From Anaeromyxobacter oryzae (GTDB lineage Bacteria > Myxococcota > Myxococcia > Myxococcales > Anaeromyxobacteraceae), in assembly GCF_023169945.1 (NCBI RefSeq), contig NZ_AP025591.1, positions 2,750,501 to 2,814,500 on the forward strand: DNA of 64,000 nt. Reading direction: 5' to 3'. The notes beneath the pieces were generated by a model. The model was not told the DNA's origin. It saw only the letters and a list, made by a program, of their open reading frames with translations, and did no database searches. The position numbers were made by a program, and so were the translations under genes. Below, piece after piece: positions 1 to 10,090 of this stretch (position 1 is its first letter; each line of letters opens with the position of its first letter).

Positions 1-7
1 GCGCACG

Positions 8-57
8 CCCTTCGACTCCGCAGCCGCTTCGCGGCTGCTACGCTCAGGGCGACCGGA
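8..57 (+). repeat. Dispersed palindromic element, copy 1
   Basis: The ends read CCCTTCGACTCC and CTACGCTCAGGGCGACCGGA. Between them is a perfect 8-bp stem, GCAGCCGC (20-27) with GCGGCTGC (31-38), and a TTC loop. The same ends with different stem sequences recur at least ten more times in the window. The function is unknown; it resembles a REP-type element. Its right half is the first part of the tandem array that follows. Confidence 0.8.
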
Positions 58-173
58 GGGAAACGCCGCCGCTACGCTCGGGGCGACCGGAGGGAAACGC
101 CGCCGCTACGCTCAGGGCGACCGGAGGGAAACGCCGCCGCTACCGCTCGGGGCGACCGGAGGGAAACGCCGCC
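37..173 (+). repeat. Tandem array, four 34-35 bp units
   Basis: Four head-to-tail units occupy 37-70, 71-104, 105-138 and 139-173. Each begins with the right end of the palindromic element (GCTACGCTCRGGGCGACCGG) followed by AGGGAAACGCCGCC. Units differ by one or two bases. The array sits just beyond the 3' end of the histidine kinase gene at 187-1626. Confidence 0.85.
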
Positions 174-186
174 GTTTCGGCTGCCG

Positions 187-1626
187 TCATGGAGAGCGGG
201 AGACGGCCGCCTCCACCGCTTCCTCCTCGCCCTCGCCGGCGGCCGGCACGACCAGCCGCGCCACCGTCCCGCCCCCCTCGCGTTCGAGCAGCGCGAGCGT
301 TCCGCCGTGCGCGTCCGCGACCTTCTTCGCGAGCGCGAGGCCGAGGCCGGTGCCCTTCTCCTTCGTGGTGAAGAACGGCCGGAAGAGGCTGGCGCGCGCC
401 TTCTCCGGGAGCCCGGCGCCGCGGTCGCGCACCTCGAGCACGACCTCGTCGCCCTGCACCGCGGCCGCGAGCTCCACCTCGGTCGCCGCCGGCGCCGCCT
501 CCACCGCGTTCCGGACGAGGTTCAGGACGGCGCGCCGGAGCTGCTCGCGATCGCCGCGCACCGCGCCCGCGCCCTCGACCGAGAGCGAGACGTGCCGCTC
601 CGCCGCGACCGGCGCGGCGAGGTCGGCCGCCTCGGCGAGGAGGTGCGCGAGGTCCACCTCCTCGCGAACCGCGGGCCGGCTCCGCGCGTAGTCGAGGAAC
701 TCCTCCACGACCTTGGAGAGCGCGGCGAGCTCGCTCCGGATCCGCGCCACGTGCGCGGCCTCCGGCTTCTCCGCGAGCTCCTCGGCGAGGAGCCCGGCGA
801 AGAGGTCGAGGGCGCCGAGGGGGTTGCGGACCTCATGCGCGATCCCGGCGAGCAGCGTCTCGCGCTCCTCGTCCCGGGCGCGGAGCGCGCGTCGCATCTC
901 CTCGAGCGTGTCGCGGAGCGTCCCGATCTCGTCCCGGCGGGCGCGCTTCCAGAGCGGCGTGTCGAGGTCTCCGCGCGCGATGCGCCGGGCGGCGTCGGTG
1001 AGGCGGGTGAGCGGGCGGGTGACCGAGAGGGCGGCGCCCGCCGCGACGAGGGCGCCGGCCGCGGCGCCGGCGATCGCGAAGCCTGCGAGGAGGCGACGGA
1101 AGCGGCGGAAGGCGGCGAAGGACGCGGTGGTCCCGTCCGCGCCCACCACCGCGACGACCGCGCCCGACGCGTCCCGGAGCGGCGCGTAGCCGCTCTTGTA
1201 GAGCCGCCCGTCCGAGCCCTCGAAGAGGACCTGGCTCGCGACGGCCTTCCCGCCCGCGGCGAGGGCGACCTCGAAGCGGTCCTTCTCGAGCGCGGCGATC
1301 GGCTCGCCGATGCGCGCCCGGCCGGCGGAGTCCGCGAGCGCGGTCCGGTCCGGCCGGACGACGTAGAGCCGCGTGTCGGTGGCGCGGGCGAGCGCGTCGA
1401 GGCGGGTGCGGACGTTGCCGTACGTGCGGCTCCGCTCCTCGCCCGGCGCGAGCCGGCCGATCCGGTCCGCGGGGAGCGTCGCGGCCGCCGCCTGCGCGGC
1501 GGCGACGAGCCGGGCCGCGAGCTCGTCCTCGAGCGCGCGGCGGGCGAGCCGGTCGGCGACGAGCGCCATGGCGGCGAGCGAGACGAGCGCGGGGAGCGCG
1601 GCGGCGAGGGCGAAGCGGAGGCGCAC
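187..1626 (-). CDS. Membrane sensor histidine kinase (sCache-like sensor, HAMP, HisKA, HATPase)
   Basis: This is a 479-residue transmembrane kinase. Membrane segments lie at about residues 5-25 and 178-200. The roughly 150-residue extracytoplasmic part between them looks like a single-Cache sensor (RLYVVRPDRTALADS, then RLYKSGYAPLRDASGAVV). A HAMP linker follows at about 200-255, then the dimerisation domain with phospho-acceptor His264 in GIAHEVRNPLGAL. The ATPase has the N box LLNLVRNAVEAAP, G1 box DRGAGLP and G2 box GTGLGLALAKK. No response regulator is adjacent, so the partner is elsewhere or unknown. It lies 9 bp after the hydrolase stop at 1636 and is probably co-transcribed with it. 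The ligand cannot be deduced. Confidence 0.9.
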   Translation of the reverse strand: MRLRFALAAALPALVSLAAMALVADRLARRALEDELAARLVAAAQAAAATLPADRIGRLAPGEERSRTYGNVRTRLDALARATDTRLYVVRPDRTALADSAGRARIGEPIAALEKDRFEVALAAGGKAVASQVLFEGSDGRLYKSGYAPLRDASGAVVAVVGADGTTASFAAFRRFRRLLAGFAIAGAAAGALVAAGAALSVTRPLTRLTDAARRIARGDLDTPLWKRARRDEIGTLRDTLEEMRRALRARDEERETLLAGIAHEVRNPLGALDLFAGLLAEELAEKPEAAHVARIRSELAALSKVVEEFLDYARSRPAVREEVDLAHLLAEAADLAAPVAAERHVSLSVEGAGAVRGDREQLRRAVLNLVRNAVEAAPAATEVELAAAVQGDEVVLEVRDRGAGLPEKARASLFRPFFTTKEKGTGLGLALAKKVADAHGGTLALLEREGGGTVARLVVPAAGEGEEEAVEAAVSRSP

Positions 1627-1635
1627 GCCGGGATG

Positions 1636-2721
1636 CTACTTCGGATCCGTGGCGGCGCGCGGCGCGCTCGCTCCGGCGACCTCGCGCGAGTGGGCGAGGA
1701 GGAACCGCTCGACGAGCGGGTAGACCGTCTCCGGCGCGCTCCGGCCGAGGAGGAGATCGGCGTGGCCGAACCCCTGCCCGACGATCGCGTACTCCTTCGG
1801 ACCGCCCCAGCGCCGGAACGCGGCCTGGACCACCGAGGGCGGCGCGAGCCCATCCTTCTCCGCGGCGAGGAAGAGCGCGGGCTGCCGGCACCGCTCGAGG
1901 CTCGCGCGGTAGTCGAGCTTGCCGTCCATCGAGCGGAAGCTGTCCTCGCGGATGAAGGCGGCGAACTGCGAGAGGACGCCGGGCTGCAGGTTCTCGAGGC
2001 CGTTCGCGAGGAGCCGCCGGAAGACCCGCGGCTCGACGTTCCGGAGCTGGATCGCGAGATCGAACACGGCCGGGTGCCAGTAGCCCGCGAACGGCGCGAG
2101 CATCCGCGCCGCGAGCCGGGTGAAGCGGCCGACCCAGGTGAAGCGCAGCGCGACGAGCTTCTTCAGCCGGTCCTGCACGTCGTAGTGCGCGGGCGCGCCG
2201 AGGGCGGCGATCGCGGCGATCCGGTCGGGGTACAGCGCGCAGGCGGCGAGCCCCATGATGCCGCCCTGGCTGTGGCCCACGTACAGCACGCGCTCGGCCC
2301 CGGTCTCGCGCCGGATCGCGTCGAGGGCCGCCGGGATGTCCTCCCGGACGTAGTCGTCGAGGTTCCAGCGGCGCGACGCGCCCGGGCCGCGGCGGGAGGC
2401 GCCGTGGCCGCGGTGGTCGAGGGAGAAGCAGTCGAACCCCGCGCGGGCGAGGTGGTCCGCGAGCGCCCAGCGGACGAGCCCGAACTCGAACGTCTGCCGG
2501 TTCATCGCGATGCCGTGCACGAGCAGCACGGGGGGGGCGCGCGGGACGCCACGGGGCCGGCGCCGGCCGAGGGCGAGCACCCATCCGTCGCGCGTCGGCG
2601 CGTGGACGATCCCGTCCTCGATCGGGGGCGCGCGGAGGCGCCATGTCCAGAACGCATAGTGGAGTCCCGCGAGGAGCGCGAGGACGAGGACGGCGGCGAG
2701 CGCGGCGAGGAGCGGCTGCAC
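1636..2721 (-). CDS. Alpha/beta hydrolase, membrane-anchored (acid-lipase-like)
   Basis: A 361-residue serine hydrolase of the alpha/beta fold. It starts with a hydrophobic segment (residues 3-20) that is probably a signal anchor. The oxyanion strand is VLLVHGIAMN (about 66-74) and the nucleophile is Ser151 in GHSQGG. A likely acid is Asp291 in AAEKDGLAPP, and the catalytic His is in GQGFGHADLLLG near 320. The overall pattern (lid region, LDHRGHGASR) recalls acid-lipase and poly(3-hydroxyalkanoate)-type hydrolases. The substrate is unknown. It is the first gene of a two-gene minus-strand unit with the histidine kinase. The start is the ATG directly before the hydrophobic anchor. Confidence 0.85.
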   Translation of the reverse strand: MQPLLAALAAVLVLALLAGLHYAFWTWRLRAPPIEDGIVHAPTRDGWVLALGRRRPRGVPRAPPVLLVHGIAMNRQTFEFGLVRWALADHLARAGFDCFSLDHRGHGASRRGPGASRRWNLDDYVREDIPAALDAIRRETGAERVLYVGHSQGGIMGLAACALYPDRIAAIAALGAPAHYDVQDRLKKLVALRFTWVGRFTRLAARMLAPFAGYWHPAVFDLAIQLRNVEPRVFRRLLANGLENLQPGVLSQFAAFIREDSFRSMDGKLDYRASLERCRQPALFLAAEKDGLAPPSVVQAAFRRWGGPKEYAIVGQGFGHADLLLGRSAPETVYPLVERFLLAHSREVAGASAPRAATDPK

Positions 2722-2745
2722 GGTGGGATTGTACCGAGGTCTCGG

Positions 2746-2798
2746 CCCTGGACTCCGCGCCGCGCGAGGCGCGGCAGGGCGCTACGCTCATGGAACGG
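2746..2798 (+). repeat. Dispersed palindromic element, degenerate copy 2
   Basis: The ends CCCTGGACTCC and GCTACGCTCATGGAACGG diverge from consensus, but the CGCCGCGC...GCGCGGC stem remains. It lies in the divergent intergenic region between the hydrolase gene and glnB, upstream of the candidate sigma-54 promoter. Confidence 0.55.
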
Positions 2799-2830
2799 TT
2801 GGCTACGGGTCCGCGCGCGGAAGGCCCCCG

Positions 2831-2846
2831 TGGCCCGCCCGTTGCA
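2831..2846 (+). promoter_or_regulatory. Candidate sigma-54 (-24/-12) promoter upstream of glnB
   Basis: TGGCCCGCCCGTTGCA matches the consensus TGGCAC-N5-TTGCA at every defined position but one (A to C), with exact GG-to-GC spacing. Transcription would start near 2857. The location upstream of a P-II gene and an NtrB/NtrC pair supports nitrogen control. The match is read from sequence; activity is inferred. Confidence 0.6.
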
Positions 2847-3018
2847 ACCTGCTTCCCTGTGGAACGGGCGACCGGCGGCCGTGGTGACCCTCGGGCGCAT
2901 CCGTCACCGAGCCATGCGGGCAGGGTGGAGAGCCGGAGCAGCAGCACTGAGCGGAGCGTGGGCATCCCCAGCACACGTTCCGGGCATCGGGTCGAGGGTG
3001 GCGTCGCGGTATCCTTGA

Positions 3019-3417
<399 letters not shown>

Positions 3418-3493
3418 CACGGAAGTCTCCGCCCGGCTCCCGTCCTCGCCGCGCGCCTCGCGGGCGGGACCGGGCGGCGCGGGACCCCTCGAC

Positions 3494-4552
3494 GTGTCCC
3501 GGACCGGAAAAGCTCCACCGCTCGCCGCCGCCATCGCGCGGGCCGCCGTCGACTCCATCGCCGACGCGGTGGTGATCGTGGGCGCCGACGGCGGAGTGCT
3601 GCACCTGAACCCTCCCGCGGAGGAGCTGTTCGGCCGCTCGCGCGAGCGGGCGGTGGACCTTCCCGTTCGCGCGCTGCCCGGCGGCGCCCAGCTCGCAGCG
3701 CTGGCGGAGCGCGCGCGCGTCTCTCACGAGAGCCAGTCGCTCGACTACCCGAGCCCGCAGGACCCCGGCGTCCCCATCTCCGTCGAGGCGAACCCGCTCC
3801 TCGACGGAGCGGTCTGCGTGGGCGCCGTCATCGTGCTCCGCGTCCGCCGCTCGTCGGAGCGAACCCTCGACTTCGAGGCGCTCGCCGCAGGCCTCGCCCA
3901 CGAGATCAAGAACCCCCTCGCCGGGCTCCAGGGCTCCGCGGAGCTGCTCGCCCGGGAGGCGGAGGGTCCCGCGAAGGAGTACGCGCTCGTCATCGCCCGC
4001 GAGGCGAAGCGCGTGGACGGGCTCGTCCGCGAGCTCCTCGACCTCGCCCGCCCGGCCGCGCTCCAGACCGCGCCGGTGAACATCCACAACGTCCTCGGCG
4101 ACGTGCTCGTGCTCGCCCGCGGCGTGTCCGCCGCCGAGGGCATCCACTTCGTCGAGCGCTACGACCCGTCGCTGCCGCCCGTGCACGGCGACGACGAGAA
4201 GCTGACGCAGGTGATGCTGAACCTCGTCCGCAACGCGGTGGACGCGGTGGCCGGCCGGCCCTCGCCGCTCATCGTCCTCGAGACCGGCGTGGCGAGCCTC
4301 CGGCTCCGGTCCGCGAGCGGCCGGACGAGGCCCCTCGCCCGCATCTCGGTCCTCGACAGCGGCCCCGGCATCCCGGAGCCGATGCTGCAGCGGCTCTTCA
4401 CCCCGTTCGCGACCTCGAAGCCGCACGGCACGGGGCTCGGCCTCGCCATCAGCAGGCGCATCGTCGAGGCCCACGGCGGTCGCATCGAGGTGAAGAACCG
4501 CGCGCTGGGCGGCGCCGAGGCGACCGTCTACCTCCCGCTGGACGTCTCGTAG
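3494..4552 (+). CDS. ntrB: NtrB-like PAS histidine kinase
   Basis: A 352-residue soluble kinase with no membrane segment. A PAS domain spans about 15-115 (VDSIADAVVIVGADGGVLHLN). The dimerisation domain has phospho-acceptor His136 in GLAHEIKNPLAGL. The ATPase has N box LNLVRNAVDAV, G1 DSGPGIP and G2 GTGLGLAISRR. Order and architecture match NtrB (GlnL), which phosphorylates or dephosphorylates NtrC under P-II control. It follows glnB by 76 bp and precedes ntrC by about 120 bp. The GTG start at 3494 lacks a strong ribosome site. Nitrogen specificity is inferred from context, since myxobacteria have many similar kinases. Confidence 0.8.
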   Translation: MSRTGKAPPLAAAIARAAVDSIADAVVIVGADGGVLHLNPPAEELFGRSRERAVDLPVRALPGGAQLAALAERARVSHESQSLDYPSPQDPGVPISVEANPLLDGAVCVGAVIVLRVRRSSERTLDFEALAAGLAHEIKNPLAGLQGSAELLAREAEGPAKEYALVIAREAKRVDGLVRELLDLARPAALQTAPVNIHNVLGDVLVLARGVSAAEGIHFVERYDPSLPPVHGDDEKLTQVMLNLVRNAVDAVAGRPSPLIVLETGVASLRLRSASGRTRPLARISVLDSGPGIPEPMLQRLFTPFATSKPHGTGLGLAISRRIVEAHGGRIEVKNRALGGAEATVYLPLDVS

Positions 4553-4665
4553 CTCGGCGTGGCTCACCCGACCGCGGCACCGGGACCGCGGCCGCCGGCG
4601 ATGGCACCCGGTCGGGTCGCGCGCTGGCCCCGTCCTTGCTTAGAGCATCGACCGGGGCGTGAACC

Positions 4666-4671
4666 AGGAGG
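4666..4671 (+). promoter_or_regulatory. Ribosome binding site that selects the ntrC start
   Basis: AGGAGG lies 5 bases before the TTG at 4677. The upstream in-frame GTG at 4659 has no such site, so TTG is preferred as the start. Confidence 0.6.
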
Positions 4672-4676
4672 CGTCT

Positions 4677-6158
<1,482 letters not shown>

Positions 6159-6192
6159 CAGGGCAGCCCTGCTCGGCCGCCGCGCAGCGCGC

Positions 6193-6209
6193 TGCCCGGT
6201 TTTCGGGCA
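6193..6209. promoter_or_regulatory. 17-bp inverted repeat after ntrC
   Basis: TGCCCG-GTTTT-CGGGCA. The arms are identical to those of the inverted repeat at 10711-10727 upstream of glnA, with the same 5-base spacer and 17-bp size. There is no T tract, so a simple terminator role is doubtful. It may be an operator or a weak hairpin at the ntrC 3' end. Confidence 0.4.
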
Positions 6210-6256
6210 TCCCCTTCGGTCCGAACCCCCGCGCGGGTCGCCTCCGGCCCTCCGCG

Positions 6257-6291
6257 AAAAAAAACGCAGGCGAGCTGGAGGCTCGCCTGCG
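6257..6291 (-). terminator. Intrinsic terminator of the sigma/caspase/RCC1 operon
   Basis: A perfect 11-bp stem, CGCAGGCGAGC (6265-6275) with GCTCGCCTGCG (6281-6291), loop TGGAG. Eight A residues at 6257-6264 become a T run on the minus strand. It lies about 130 bp beyond the RCC1 gene stop. Confidence 0.9.
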
Positions 6292-6424
6292 CTGGTCATC
6301 GGCGTCCGGGGAGGTGGGGGGGGAGCCCCGGCGTCGACGACTCGATGAGACACGCGACGCGGGTCGCCGGGGACGGGCTCGGACAGGGCGGGGACGGGCG
6401 TTCGGGTTCGGGGCTGCGATCCGC

Positions 6425-7789
6425 TCAGCGGCCGGAGACGCTCACCCGGGTTCCGACCGGCGGCGTGGTCTGCGTCCCGTCGCCGAGCTGCCCGGACGCG
6501 TTCGAGCCCCAGCAGCTCACCGCCCCGGCGCCGTCGACGACGCAGCCGTGATCTCCGCCGATCGCGAAGACGCTCGTGGCGCCGGGCGCGGGGAGCGGGG
6601 TGCCCGCGTCGGCGAGCTCGCCGGCGAGCCCGATCCCGAGCTGACCGGCCGAGTTGTCGGCGCCGAAGCACTTCACGCTCTCGCCCGGACGCTCGAGGCA
6701 CGTGTGAGCGCGGCCGCCCGCGAGCATTCCGACGTCGAACGAGACGAGCGCGCCGCCGCCGCCGCCCGCCTTCTGCGGCGCGACCGGGGTCGCCTGCGCC
6801 GTCCCGAAGCCCGGGATCGTCCCGGCCACCGTGCCGCCCCAGCAGAGCAACGTCCGCGCCGACGTGGCGGCGCACGCGTGGTGAGCGCCCGCGCCGAGCG
6901 CGACGACGCCGGCGCCGAGCCCGAGCGGCGTCTGCGGCGTCGAGTACGAGCCGCCCGCGCTGCCGGTGCCGATCTCGGCGGACGCGTTCGTCCCCCAGCA
7001 GGACACCGCGCCGGAGGCGAGCGCGCACGTGTGATCCGCGCCTGCCGCGAGGGCGTTCGCGCCGGCGGCGATCGGCGTGCCTCCCCCGGTCTGGCCGAGG
7101 GCGGACGCGCCCCAGCAGGTGACCGCGCCCGCGGCGGACAGCGCGCACGTGTGCCGGTCGCCCGCCGCGAGCGCGACGGCGCTGCCGGCGCGGGTCGTGG
7201 GCGCCTGGCCCTCGGCGTTCCGCCCGAGGCACCGGATCTGACCGGAGACGACCGCGCAGGTGTGGGCCTTGCCCGCGGCGACCGCGGTCACGCCGCTCGC
7301 GAACACCACGTGCGGGGCGAGGACCGGCGCCGCGCTCGCGGCCCCGGTGACCTGGCCCTGATCGTCCTGGCCCCAGCAGAGGAGCGCGCCGCCGCCCGTG
7401 ACGGCGCAGGTGTGCGCCGCGCCGGCGGCGAGCGCGATCGCGCCCTCGCAGGCGGCGGCGGTCCGCAGCAGCCCGCCCGTGCAGGAGAATCCGCACGCAC
7501 CGTGACCGCCCGCCGGCGCGAGGCAGTCCACCTGGCCGCCGGCGGGGGGCGTGACGGTCGCGGTGCAGTCCTCGCAGCCGACGCCGCAGTGCGTGACCGA
7601 CTCGGGCACGCAGGCGTCGAGCCCGTCCACCTTGCAGACGAGCTCGCGCGGATCCGTGCAGGAGACGCCCTGGCCCTGGTCGCGGAGCGCGGTGTTCCGG
7701 TGATCGACGAGCGTGTCGCCGCACCCCGCGCCGGCGACGAGGGCGGCGCCGGCGAGGAGGACGAGGGGTCTTCTTCCGGGGCTCGCCAT
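6425..7789 (-). CDS. RCC1-repeat beta-propeller protein, exported
   Basis: A 454-residue exported protein. The hydrophobic N terminus ends in LVAGAGC, an imperfect lipobox, so it may be a lipoprotein. A Cys-rich segment follows (residues 25-110). About seven RCC1-type repeats come next, each with an HTC or similar Cys in the first strand and a CWG, CFG or CLG Cys later. Two cysteines per repeat suggest a disulfide per blade, which suits an oxidising compartment. Seven repeats would close one propeller. It is the last gene of the sigma/zinc-finger/caspase operon, 4 bp after the caspase stop, and ends in a strong terminator. RCC1 propellers bind proteins; the ligand here is unknown. Confidence 0.85.
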   Translation of the reverse strand: MASPGRRPLVLLAGAALVAGAGCGDTLVDHRNTALRDQGQGVSCTDPRELVCKVDGLDACVPESVTHCGVGCEDCTATVTPPAGGQVDCLAPAGGHGACGFSCTGGLLRTAAACEGAIALAAGAAHTCAVTGGGALLCWGQDDQGQVTGAASAAPVLAPHVVFASGVTAVAAGKAHTCAVVSGQIRCLGRNAEGQAPTTRAGSAVALAAGDRHTCALSAAGAVTCWGASALGQTGGGTPIAAGANALAAGADHTCALASGAVSCWGTNASAEIGTGSAGGSYSTPQTPLGLGAGVVALGAGAHHACAATSARTLLCWGGTVAGTIPGFGTAQATPVAPQKAGGGGGALVSFDVGMLAGGRAHTCLERPGESVKCFGADNSAGQLGIGLAGELADAGTPLPAPGATSVFAIGGDHGCVVDGAGAVSCWGSNASGQLGDGTQTTPPVGTRVSVSGR

Positions 7790-7793
7790 GGCG

Positions 7794-9335
7794 CTAGAAC
7801 CCGTACAGCGCGAGGAGGGCGACCGACGCGGACGGGCGCACCGTGCGCGTGCCGTCGAGCGTGAAGAGCTGCGCGCCCGCCGACGCGTCGAGCCCGACGC
7901 GGATCGGCCCGACCGGCGCGGTGGCCATGAGCGCGGCGCCGGCGAGCCCGACGCCGGACGAGAAGGAGAGGCTGCTCGACACGTTCGGCGTGCGCGCCTT
8001 CTGCGTCGCGTACCCGTAGCCGCCCTCGAGCCCCGCCTCGACGAGGATCTTCCCCGTGTTCAGCGGGTAGAGCACCGCGAGCGCGCCGGCGGTGAGCTGG
8101 TAGTCGTACCGGAGCCACTGGTCCTGGACGTTCGACGCGTTCGCGTAGTCGAACCGGACCCGGACCCCGAGCGGCCCGACCTCCTTGCGCACGCCGATCC
8201 GCGCGGCCGGCGCGGCGCGGAAGCCGGGCAGCCCGACCCAGGCGAGGCCCACGCCGGTGTAGAGGAGCCCGGGCCTCGGGCCGCCCTTCGCGCGGGCGAG
8301 CTCGTAGCGGGTCGGCTCGAGGCGCGGGAGGGCCGCGGTCCGGCCGCGCTCCACGTCGAGGTCCGCCGTGGCCCGGCCCTCCGGCGCGCGCCGCTCGATC
8401 CGGTAGTGGCCGGAGGGGATCGCGAGCGTGGTCTCCACGGCGCCGCCCGGCACCTCGGCGAAGAGGCCCTGCGGACCCTTGAGGATGAAGAGCGCCCGCG
8501 GGTCGGGCGGCACGAGGAGCCGCGCCTCGGCCTTGCGGAGATCCGAGAGCACCACGTCCCCGCGGCCGGACATCCTGAGCTCGTAGGTGGCGTGCTGCGT
8601 GCCCGCCTGCGTGCCGGACGTGCCCGCCGCGGTGCGCGCGGACGTGTAGCGGAACGCCTCGACGAGCGTGACCCGGCCGTCGCCGTCCGCGTCGCCCGCG
8701 CCGCGCAGCGCGATCTCGAGGTGGTGCGTGAAGAAGCTGCCGCCGAGCGCGGCCGACTCCTGCGCCGCCTCGCCGACCGCGGTCGACGCGATGAAGGCGG
8801 TCCCCTGCACCGCGTCCTCGGCCGGGATCGCGAACGCGAGCGCGGGCGCGGCGGAGGCGCCCTTCACCTGCGTGAGCAGGCCCGCCTCGCAGGCGTCCAC
8901 GATGGCCACCTTGGCGTCGGCCGGCGAGCCGCTCACCAGCGCGCGGAGCGCGTCGAACGGGAGCTTCTCGGCGCCCATCTCCAGGCCGCCCGCGCCGGCG
9001 TGGCCCGAGTAGTAGACGACGAGCAGCGTCCGCTCGCCGGCGGCCTTCGCGAGCGCGATGCGCGGCTCGAGGGCGCGCACCGCCGCCTCGAGCTCGCCCG
9101 GGCCCTTGCCCTGCAGGAGCACCACGTTCGCGGCGTCGAAGTCGCCGAGCTCCACGAGCGCGCGCTCGAAGCGGTCCGCATCCTTCTGGGCGTACCAGAG
9201 CTTCGGGCGCCCGGTGTCGCCCCGGTCGTTCCCGGCGACGACGGCGAACCGCGCCGCCCCGGCCGCGGGGGCCGGGGCGAGGAGCGCCGCCGCCACTGCA
9301 CCGCAGGCGGCGAGCGCGGCGGCTCCCCGGATCAT
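7794..9335 (-). CDS. Secreted caspase-family (C14) protease fused to a putative outer-membrane barrel
   Basis: A 513-residue protein with three parts. Residues 1-27 look like a signal peptide. Residues 28 to about 250 form a caspase-like domain with catalytic His112 in YYSGHAG and Cys149 in IVDACEAG. The last 170 residues have alternating amphipathic strands and end in ALYGF, the terminal-Phe signature of outer-membrane barrels. A middle section (about 275-340) resembles a PEGA-like or carbohydrate-type beta domain. The ATG overlaps the stop of the preceding zinc-finger gene (ATGA), showing tight coupling. A periplasmic or surface protease anchored in the outer membrane is inferred. Caspase-like folds cut after Arg, Lys or Asp; specificity here is unknown. 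Confidence 0.8.
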   Translation of the reverse strand: MIRGAAALAACGAVAAALLAPAPAAGAARFAVVAGNDRGDTGRPKLWYAQKDADRFERALVELGDFDAANVVLLQGKGPGELEAAVRALEPRIALAKAAGERTLLVVYYSGHAGAGGLEMGAEKLPFDALRALVSGSPADAKVAIVDACEAGLLTQVKGASAAPALAFAIPAEDAVQGTAFIASTAVGEAAQESAALGGSFFTHHLEIALRGAGDADGDGRVTLVEAFRYTSARTAAGTSGTQAGTQHATYELRMSGRGDVVLSDLRKAEARLLVPPDPRALFILKGPQGLFAEVPGGAVETTLAIPSGHYRIERRAPEGRATADLDVERGRTAALPRLEPTRYELARAKGGPRPGLLYTGVGLAWVGLPGFRAAPAARIGVRKEVGPLGVRVRFDYANASNVQDQWLRYDYQLTAGALAVLYPLNTGKILVEAGLEGGYGYATQKARTPNVSSSLSFSSGVGLAGAALMATAPVGPIRVGLDASAGAQLFTLDGTRTVRPSASVALLALYGF

Positions 9336-10090
9336 GGCCGCTTCTCGAGCAGCAACGTCGCCTGGCTCGCGGCGGGCGGGAGGTCCGCGAGCGCCTTCGC
9401 GTTGCGGACCCTGTCCGCCCCGCCGCCGGCGGCCGCGTGCGCGGACCGCGCGACCGCGTCGTAGGGGAGCGCCTCGGGCGCGCAAACCGCGAAGATCCGC
9501 TCCGGCCCAGAGGCGCCGTCGAGCACGGCGCCTCCGGGGAGGGCCCCCGCCTCCGAGACCGGGACCGCGTCGCCCGCCGCCGGGAAGAGCCGGGACACCT
9601 GCCCGGTCGCGTCCACGGAGACGATCCAGAGCCGGCAGTCCGGCGCCGGTCGGACCTTGAACCGGAGCTGCGCGTCGGCCGGCACCACCGCCCCGTCCGC
9701 CACGGCGACGGTGCCCTCGGCCCCGTGCACGAAGACCGCGATCGCCATCGACGCGCCGCGGAGCCCGACGTAGCCGGGGGGCGGCTCGGTGGCGAGGTCC
9801 GGCGCCGGCGCGTGCGTCCGGAGCACGAGGAGCGCCAGTGCGGCGGTCGCGAGCAGGCCGGAGACCGGGAGGACCCAGGATAGGAGGGGGCGGCGAGCGG
9901 GCGCGGCGGCGTCCTCGACCGCCGCGACGGTGGCGGGGAAGACGAAGCGGCGGAAGTCCTCGCCCTCCGCCTCCATGCGCGCGATGCGGGCGCGGCACTC
10001 CTCGCACGCGCCGAGGTGGGCCGTGAGCGGGGAGCGGGCGGGGTCGAGCAGGTGCGCCTCGAGGGCGAGATCGGACGGGCAGCGGCTCAC
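9332..10090 (-). CDS. Zinc-finger anti-sigma-type membrane protein
   Basis: A 252-residue single-pass membrane protein. The N terminus has the anti-sigma zinc-finger pattern His25-x3-Cys29-x2-Cys32 (HLGACEEC). The membrane segment is at about 75-95 (LPVSGLLATAALALLVL). The exported C-terminal domain (about 100-250) is beta-rich and resembles sensory domains fused to anti-sigma factors. The GTG start overlaps the sigma factor stop (GTGA), and its own stop overlaps the caspase start (ATGA). It most likely holds the sigma factor at 10087-10572 inactive until a periplasmic signal arrives. What it senses is unknown. Confidence 0.75.
   Translation of the reverse strand: MSRCPSDLALEAHLLDPARSPLTAHLGACEECRARIARMEAEGEDFRRFVFPATVAAVEDAAAPARRPLLSWVLPVSGLLATAALALLVLRTHAPAPDLATEPPPGYVGLRGASMAIAVFVHGAEGTVAVADGAVVPADAQLRFKVRPAPDCRLWIVSVDATGQVSRLFPAAGDAVPVSEAGALPGGAVLDGASGPERIFAVCAPEALPYDAVARSAHAAAGGGADRVRNAKALADLPPAASQATLLLEKRP

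Noticed and set aside
6193..6209. Terminator of ntrC
   Set aside because: The 6-bp stem has no following T tract. It is kept only as an inverted repeat of unknown role.
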